Positions 60,362-64,000 of a stretch of 64,000 bases of DNA are shown here, piece after piece; within the stretch, counting starts at the first letter, position 1; the number at the start of each line of letters is the position of its first letter. The position numbers and the translations under genes are program-made. The notes under the pieces are model-generated. The model was not told the origin of the DNA. It ran no database searches and was given only the letters and a program-made list of their open reading frames with translations. Origin of the DNA: an uncultured Clostridia bacterium (GTDB taxonomy: Bacteria > Bacillota > Clostridia > Oscillospirales > Acutalibacteraceae). The stretch is from NCBI GenBank assembly GCA_944384985.1, contig CALWVM010000004.1:62001-126000 (forward strand), in the 5' to 3' direction.

Positions 60362-60889
60362 TTGCTTTGCTCGACGCAACCCGGCGAAACAACAAAGCTG
60401 CGCTTTTCCGAACGCCACCCCGAGTGGTGGAAGTTCATTAAATTCAACCTTTGTATCGTGGTCACCACCGCGCTCGACGTCGGCATTTACATGATCCTGC
60501 AATACTATGTGTTTGATTCGCTCAACGCCGTGCCCGTCACGGATAACGCCCTGCTGCGTTTTTTGCGGATTGAATACAAAGGGTATCTGTATTCCTACGC
60601 TATTTCCACGACCGCCGGCTATGTGGCGGCGTACCTTATCAACCGCAAGCTGACCTTCCATTCCGACTGCAACGCCGCGCTCAGCAGCGTTTTGTATGTC
60701 ATCATGGTCGCCGGTACGATCCTGTTCGATTCGTGGCTCGGCGGCGTGGTCGGCACGGTGATGCAGAACAACGGCTGGAGCACCCCGCTTACGGAGATCC
60801 TCGCAAAATGCATCATCATCAACGTTCCTACGATCTGGACATATCCGCTTGAGCGGTTCGTCATCCAGCGGCAAAGAAAGAAGGCATAA
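60362..60889 (+). CDS. GtrA-family membrane protein, copy 2
   Basis: The 175-residue paralogue of copy 1 starts at TTG with AAGGAGG, embedded in the end of copy 1, 8 bp upstream. It shares the layout WWKFIKFNLCIVVTTALDVGIYMIL, YKGYLYSYAISTTAGYVAAYLINRKLTFHS and IWTYPLERFVIQ. The two copies differ enough to have separate roles, perhaps as a heteromeric transporter. It has an extra N-terminal 16 or so residues with a cysteine. Confidence 0.83.
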   Translation: MLCSTQPGETTKLRFSERHPEWWKFIKFNLCIVVTTALDVGIYMILQYYVFDSLNAVPVTDNALLRFLRIEYKGYLYSYAISTTAGYVAAYLINRKLTFHSDCNAALSSVLYVIMVAGTILFDSWLGGVVGTVMQNNGWSTPLTEILAKCIIINVPTIWTYPLERFVIQRQRKKA

Positions 60890-60894
60890 CGGAC

Positions 60895-61785
60895 ATGAAT
60901 ATCCGTCTTTTTGCAACAGACCTCGACGGCACGCTTCTCGGCCCCGACGGCACAGTGAGCCGCCGCAATTTCGCCGCAATGCGCCGGGCGTGCGCCGGCG
61001 GCAGCTTTGTGGTCCCCACCACGGGCAGGAGCTTTTATGAAATGCCCCGCGCGCTGCGGACGGCGCGCAGCTGCTATACGCACTGCATCTGTTCGAACGG
61101 AGCGGCGCTGTATTCCAACGACGGGGTTGTCCTTTGGAAAAGCACGTTTTCGCCGGAAGCGGTGCAGCGCATCGTCACCATGCTGCGCGACTACGACGTC
61201 ATGCTCGAATTTTATGTGGACGGCACGCCTGTCACCAAACGGGAGTGGCTGTGTGAAGACGCTTACCGCCATTTCCGCGTGGATCCGGGCTACCGCGCGG
61301 TGCTCTCCGAAACGCGGCACGGGGTGGAAGACCTCGATGCGTTTTTGGCGGCGCACATCGGCGATATTGAGATGATGAATGTCTTTTTTGCCGACGAAGA
61401 GGAGCGTGCGGACGCGTTTGTCTTCCTGGGCGAGGGCGGCGACGCGGAGCTGACCACTTCGATGCAATGCAACATGGAGATTTTGCAGCCCGGTGTCAAC
61501 AAGGGTACGGCGCTGCGCCGGCTTTGCGGGATGCTCGGCGTCACCCTTGAACAGACGCTCGCCGTCGGCGACAGCCGCAACGACCTTGCCATGTTCCGCG
61601 CGGCAGGGGTGCGCCTTGCCGTTTCCAACGCCTGTGAGGCGCTCAAAGCGCAGGCAACGGCGGTCATCTGTTCCAACGCCGCGCACTCGTTCGCTTACGC
61701 GTATTCGCATTATAAACCCGATCAAACCAGAGCGGAGGGACCGATTTGGACCGAACAGCGCCATACGGCAAGATCCATTTCCTGA
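60895..61785 (+). CDS. HAD-superfamily (Cof-type) phosphatase
   Basis: The 296-residue protein is a Cof-type HAD hydrolase with motif I ATDLDGTLLGPDG, motif II in VPTTGRSF, motif III lysine in PGVNKGTALRRL, and motif IV VGDSRNDLAMFRAAG. Such enzymes dephosphorylate sugar phosphates or flavin precursors. It is the third gene of the gtrA run, with the ribosome site AAAGG. Its end overlaps the MBL gene by 40 bp. Confidence 0.9.
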   Translation: MNIRLFATDLDGTLLGPDGTVSRRNFAAMRRACAGGSFVVPTTGRSFYEMPRALRTARSCYTHCICSNGAALYSNDGVVLWKSTFSPEAVQRIVTMLRDYDVMLEFYVDGTPVTKREWLCEDAYRHFRVDPGYRAVLSETRHGVEDLDAFLAAHIGDIEMMNVFFADEEERADAFVFLGEGGDAELTTSMQCNMEILQPGVNKGTALRRLCGMLGVTLEQTLAVGDSRNDLAMFRAAGVRLAVSNACEALKAQATAVICSNAAHSFAYAYSHYKPDQTRAEGPIWTEQRHTARSIS

Positions 61786-62627
61786 ACACGGGGATGTCCG
61801 ACTGCATCCTGCTTGAGAGCGACGGGCATTTCGCCCTGATCGATGCGGCGGAGGACACGGATTTTCCCGAAAACAAGCCGCATCTGCGCTATGCCGGTTA
61901 CGAAGAGCAGGTTGTGGCATATCTTTTGCGGCACTGCCGCGGCGCGGACGGGCGCGTTACCCTGGACTTTGTGCTTGGCACACACGCGCACTCTGACCAC
62001 CTCGGCGGATTTGATACGGTAGCGCTGCACCCGGAGATCCGCATTCTGCAAGCGTATTTGCGCCCCTACGACGAAAGCCGCGTGTTCCGCATGGAGCGCA
62101 CGCGCTGGGACAACCGGGAAGTCTACGACCAGATGCGGGACGCGCTTGCGCAGGCGGGCGTGCCCATTTGCGAGACCTTTGACGGCAAGACACAGACGCT
62201 CGGGGCTTTTACCCTCACCTTTTTCTACTGCGGCACGCACAAGCGTCTGCCGCTTCGCTACGGTGAAAATGTCAACAGCGTCGTCACGCTGCTGGAAGCC
62301 GGCGGCACACGCGCGCTGCTCGCCGCCGACATGAATTATAAAGCGGGCGACGAACGGCGTATCGGCAAAGCGGTGGGGCATGTAGACCTGCTGAAAGTCG
62401 GGCATCACGGCACAGTCGGCTCAACTTCCGCGGGGCTTCTGCGCGCTTTGACGCCGCGCATCGCCGTGGTCACGAACAAGCGCGCCGGAATATTCCCCGA
62501 TGTGCGTCTGAAGCTGAAACGCGCCTGCAAAGAGATCTATACCACCGTGGAATCCGACGGGGTGCTTGCAGAGCTGTATGCAAATGGGAAAATCCGTATG
62601 CAGACGGGGATCATGGAAAAGCCGTGA
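61746..62627 (+). CDS. Metallo-beta-lactamase-fold hydrolase (ComEC C-domain-like)
   Basis: The 293-residue protein has the MBL metal motif LGTHAHSDHLGG, and later RALLAADMNYKAGDERRI (family Asp) and VDLLKVGHHGTVGSTS. It resembles the isolated MBL part of ComEC-like proteins, probably a nuclease or phosphodiesterase in the cytoplasm. There is no signal peptide. The start is TTG at 61746 with GGAGGG 7 bp upstream, overlapping the HAD gene in another frame. No ComEC membrane domain is attached. Confidence 0.82.
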   Translation: MDRTAPYGKIHFLNTGMSDCILLESDGHFALIDAAEDTDFPENKPHLRYAGYEEQVVAYLLRHCRGADGRVTLDFVLGTHAHSDHLGGFDTVALHPEIRILQAYLRPYDESRVFRMERTRWDNREVYDQMRDALAQAGVPICETFDGKTQTLGAFTLTFFYCGTHKRLPLRYGENVNSVVTLLEAGGTRALLAADMNYKAGDERRIGKAVGHVDLLKVGHHGTVGSTSAGLLRALTPRIAVVTNKRAGIFPDVRLKLKRACKEIYTTVESDGVLAELYANGKIRMQTGIMEKP

Positions 62628-62664
62628 GCCTTCGGGTATATGGTATTCCGTTTCTTGTACAAAT

Positions 62665-62694
62665 CAACGGCGAGGGCAAAAGCTCTCGCCGTTG
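62665..62694 (+). terminator. Hairpin after the MBL-fold gene
   Basis: A 10-bp perfect stem (CAACGGCGAG with CTCGCCGTTG) and a 10-base loop, without a U-run. It is a weak terminator candidate. Confidence 0.5.
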
Positions 62695-62766
62695 TATGTT
62701 GAAAAAGACTTTCTCTGTTACCGATTTGCAACAGCGTTGAATAAATGCGTCGCTGCGCGCCGCATT
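62695..62766. other. Interval before repeat copy B
   Basis: Nothing recognisable; short spacer between the gtrA operon end and the dispersed element. Confidence 0.4.
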
Positions 62767-62930
62767 GGGGAGCCCCCGGCGAGGGTTCCCCAAGCCAAAC
62801 AGTCCACCGGACTGTTTGGTTTCCCCTCCTGCGCTTTTTACGGAAAAGGAATTTCGCGTCCTGCGGGACGCGACCAAAGGCACCGCCTTTGGAATCCGCC
62901 GCCTTTTGTAAAAGGCGGACGAAAACTTTT
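62767..62930. repeat. Dispersed multi-hairpin element, copy B
   Basis: This 164-bp counterpart of 29403-29564 has the same succession of hairpins. In the second stem copy A has ATGGAACAGTCC and copy B has GCCAAACAGTCC, and the opposite arms change to match. The fourth stem is CCAAAGGC/GCCTTTGG here against GAGGG/CCCTC in copy A. The fifth is CCGCCTTTT/AAAAGGCGG here against CCATCTTTT/AAAAGGTGG. Confidence 0.82.
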
Positions 62931-62968
62931 GCAGAATACTTTTCAAAGTCAACTTTATCGACGGTCTG

Positions 62969-63000
62969 CGGCGAGGGCTTTTGCCTTCGCCGATTTTTTT
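62969..63000 (+). terminator. Terminator-like hairpin with long U-run downstream of repeat copy B
   Basis: CGGCGAGGGC-TTTT-GCCTTCGCCG followed by ATTTTTTT. It ends the upstream transcript before the queT promoter. Confidence 0.82.
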
Positions 63001-63024
63001 GGCAATACACTTTTTTGCACCCTC

Positions 63025-63053
63025 TTGACAAAATCCTGCAAAAAAGGTAGGAT
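63025..63053 (+). promoter_or_regulatory. Promoter of queT
   Basis: TTGACA (63025-63030), 17-bp spacer, TAGGAT (63048-63053). Transcription would start near 63060, at the beginning of the structured leader. Confidence 0.75.
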
Positions 63054-63059
63054 TCCTAT

Positions 63060-63160
63060 GCCCTGAAAAATCTTTGCCTTTCGGGCGGTCGGTTCGAAAC
63101 CATCCCGACCGGCGCAAAGCAGCACGGATGCCTGCCCTTGCGCCAATCAAAACTAAGGAG
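63060..63160 (+). promoter_or_regulatory. Structured queT leader, candidate preQ1-III riboswitch
   Basis: The leader between the promoter and queT folds into a GCCCTGAAA/TTTCGGGC stem, a GGTCGG/CCGACC hairpin with loop TTCGAAACCATC, and a GGCGCAA/TTGCGCC hairpin. It ends in ATCAAAACTAAGGAG, which contains the ribosome site. A CGAACCAU-like loop and a UCAAAA run before the Shine-Dalgarno are, as I recall, marks of the preQ1-III riboswitch of Faecalibacterium. CTTTGCC can pair with GGCGCAAAG as a pseudoknot. Pairing around the ribosome site would switch off translation when preQ1 is bound. Confidence 0.68.
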
Positions 63161-63170
63161 AGAAAACTTC

Positions 63171-63683
63171 ATGAAAAACCAAAAGACCAAAGCCCTTGTG
63201 CAGGGCGCGGTCATTGCCGCCATGTACGCGGCGCTGACCTACGCGGCAAACGCCGTCAACCTTGCCTACGGCAACGTGCAGTTCCGCTTTTCGGAAGCGC
63301 TGACCGTGCTCGCGGCGTTCACACCGGCAGCAATCCCCGGGCTTACGATCGGCTGCTTTTTAAGCAACCTCGGCAGCCCTTACGGCGTGGTGGACATCGT
63401 CTGCGGCACGCTCGCCACGCTGCTCGCTTCCCTTTGCGCGTATGCGCTGCGGAAGGTGCGCGTAAAAAAGATCCCGCTTTTGTCGATGTTCTTCCCGGTG
63501 CTTTTCAACGGGCTGATCGTCGGCGCGGAGATCGCGCTGTTTTTACCGGAGGGCTTCACCTTCTATGGCTTTCTCATCAATGCACTGTGGGTCGCGCTTG
63601 GGGAACTGGTTGTCTGCTATGTCGGCGGCGTGCCGATCTCGCTGGCGATTGAGCGCACAGGGTTGAAAAAGCTGTTGCAGTAA
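63171..63683 (+). CDS. queT: QueT-family queuosine precursor transporter
   Basis: The 170-residue membrane protein has about five hydrophobic helices and QueT-family segments: ALVQGAVIAAMYAALTYAANAVNLAYGNVQFRFSEALTVLAAF, IPGLTIGCFLSNLGSPYG, and ALGELVVCYVGGVPISLA. It is the substrate-specific subunit thought to take up preQ1 or related precursors through an ECF-type complex. The ATG has AAGGAG 10 bp upstream, within the leader. Salvage of queuosine precursors suits an organism that cannot make them de novo. Confidence 0.88.
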   Translation: MKNQKTKALVQGAVIAAMYAALTYAANAVNLAYGNVQFRFSEALTVLAAFTPAAIPGLTIGCFLSNLGSPYGVVDIVCGTLATLLASLCAYALRKVRVKKIPLLSMFFPVLFNGLIVGAEIALFLPEGFTFYGFLINALWVALGELVVCYVGGVPISLAIERTGLKKLLQ

Positions 63684-63697
63684 AATGCACACAATGC

Positions 63698-63727
63698 AAA
63701 AACGGACGGGCAAACCCGTCCGTTTTT
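63698..63727. terminator. Bidirectional terminator after queT
   Basis: A 13-bp perfect stem (AAAAACGGACGGG with CCCGTCCGTTTTT, loop CAAA) between convergent genes. Confidence 0.88.
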
Positions 63728-63745
63728 CATTATATTGGTTTCGGT

Positions 63746-64000
63746 TTATTCTCCCCGTGTCGGGGCGGGTTTTTCGTTCGTGGCCGCTTCGTTTGTTTCT
63801 GCCGCTTTTTCTGCTTTTGAGGCTACCACCGCTTCTACAATCGCTTCGGCGCTTTGCTCCATGGGGATTGCCGGTTCGTCCCCACCGGCGTTTTGCGCTT
63901 CAATGGCTTCGTTGCGCGCGCGAATTTCCGCGAGCATCTTGCGGTGTCCGTCGCCGGTGATGTTATAGAAATGCATTGGCAAAAGCATCAGAAGATACCC
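63746..64000 (-). CDS. C-terminal end of a probable MFS/GPH-type transporter (partial)
   Basis: The frame is open to the window edge on the minus strand. The visible 84 residues begin with a hydrophobic end (GYLLMLLPMHFYNI) and continue TGDGHRKMLAEIRARNEAIEAQ, which resembles the cytoplasmic end of GPH-family symporters (a short Y-x-I-T...EI motif). A long Ala/Glu-rich tail follows. Most of the gene lies outside the window, so the assignment is only by its end. Confidence 0.5.
   Translation of the reverse strand, partial: GYLLMLLPMHFYNITGDGHRKMLAEIRARNEAIEAQNAGGDEPAIPMEQSAEAIVEAVVASKAEKAAETNEAATNEKPAPTRGE

Noticed and set aside
1-64000. CRISPR array, insertion sequence or complete prophage
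   Set aside because: No regularly spaced repeats, transposase, integrase or phage gene block could be found in the window.

Overview
The window looks like a chromosome segment from a gut-type Bacillota, most likely class Clostridia, order Oscillospirales (Ruminococcaceae-like). The grounds are strong Shine-Dalgarno sites, textbook sigma-A promoters (TTGACA-17-TATAAT) in front of many genes, RNase Y with YmdB, YloU/YloV, an agr-type peptide signalling locus, a complete PEP:fructose PTS, dockerin-like modules, and a queT leader that resembles the preQ1-III riboswitch described from Faecalibacterium-type genomes. This is inferred from gene content; no 16S rRNA gene is present. Most genes are GC-rich. 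One block (about 37100-38740) is visibly AT-rich.

Layout. 1-5.9 kb: cell wall, translation and repair genes (glmU end, pth, mfd) and a glycerate kinase. 5.9-8.7 kb: murA and class II aldolase fba, minus strand. 9.1-12.9 kb: an agr-like quorum-sensing locus (agrD, agrB, GHKL kinase, LytTR regulator) facing a 40-residue unknown ORF with a consensus promoter. 13-18.8 kb: operon fruR-fruK-fruA-ptsH-ptsI. 19.1-19.6 kb: a 161-bp direct repeat pair next to tRNA-Asn. 19.8-25.2 kb: a glycan-use locus (GH16, CehA-like PHP hydrolase, GPH symporter, ChbG-like deacetylase, SDR). 25.3-29.4 kb: a membrane-anchored phosphoesterase/beta-propeller fusion and a marR-MATE pair. 29.6-32.7 kb: rpsO-pnp and a small membrane protein. 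32.9-36.5 kb: a patatin and glycogen phosphorylase. 36.9-39.7 kb: a chimeric secreted CHAP amidase with a dockerin-like tail, a small XRE regulator and a surface transglutaminase-like protein.

39.9-45.7 kb: a divergent catabolic module made of a tandem class II aldolase protein and a glutamate-1-semialdehyde-aminomutase-like PLP enzyme on one strand, and a TetR regulator and FGGY kinase on the other. I do not recognise the pathway; it is one of the best candidates here for something undescribed. 45.8-59.5 kb: a long collinear minus-strand run, rny-ymdB-SBP-GH-yloU-yloV-recG-nfo and then two paralogous extracellular nuclease/phosphatase-fold proteins, one a lipoprotein and one with a dockerin-like module. 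59.8-62.6 kb: two GtrA-family proteins in tandem, a HAD phosphatase and a metallo-beta-lactamase-fold hydrolase. 63.0-63.7 kb: queT with its leader. The window ends inside what looks like a transporter gene.

The theme is a carbohydrate-using, probably anaerobic commensal with intracellular glycogen and fructose use, surface or secreted hydrolases, and cell-cell signalling. No CRISPR array, complete prophage or insertion sequence is visible. The non-coding parts are informative: a 162-164 bp dispersed element folds into several hairpins whose stems co-vary between its two copies, and a 28-bp hairpin repeat occurs twice.
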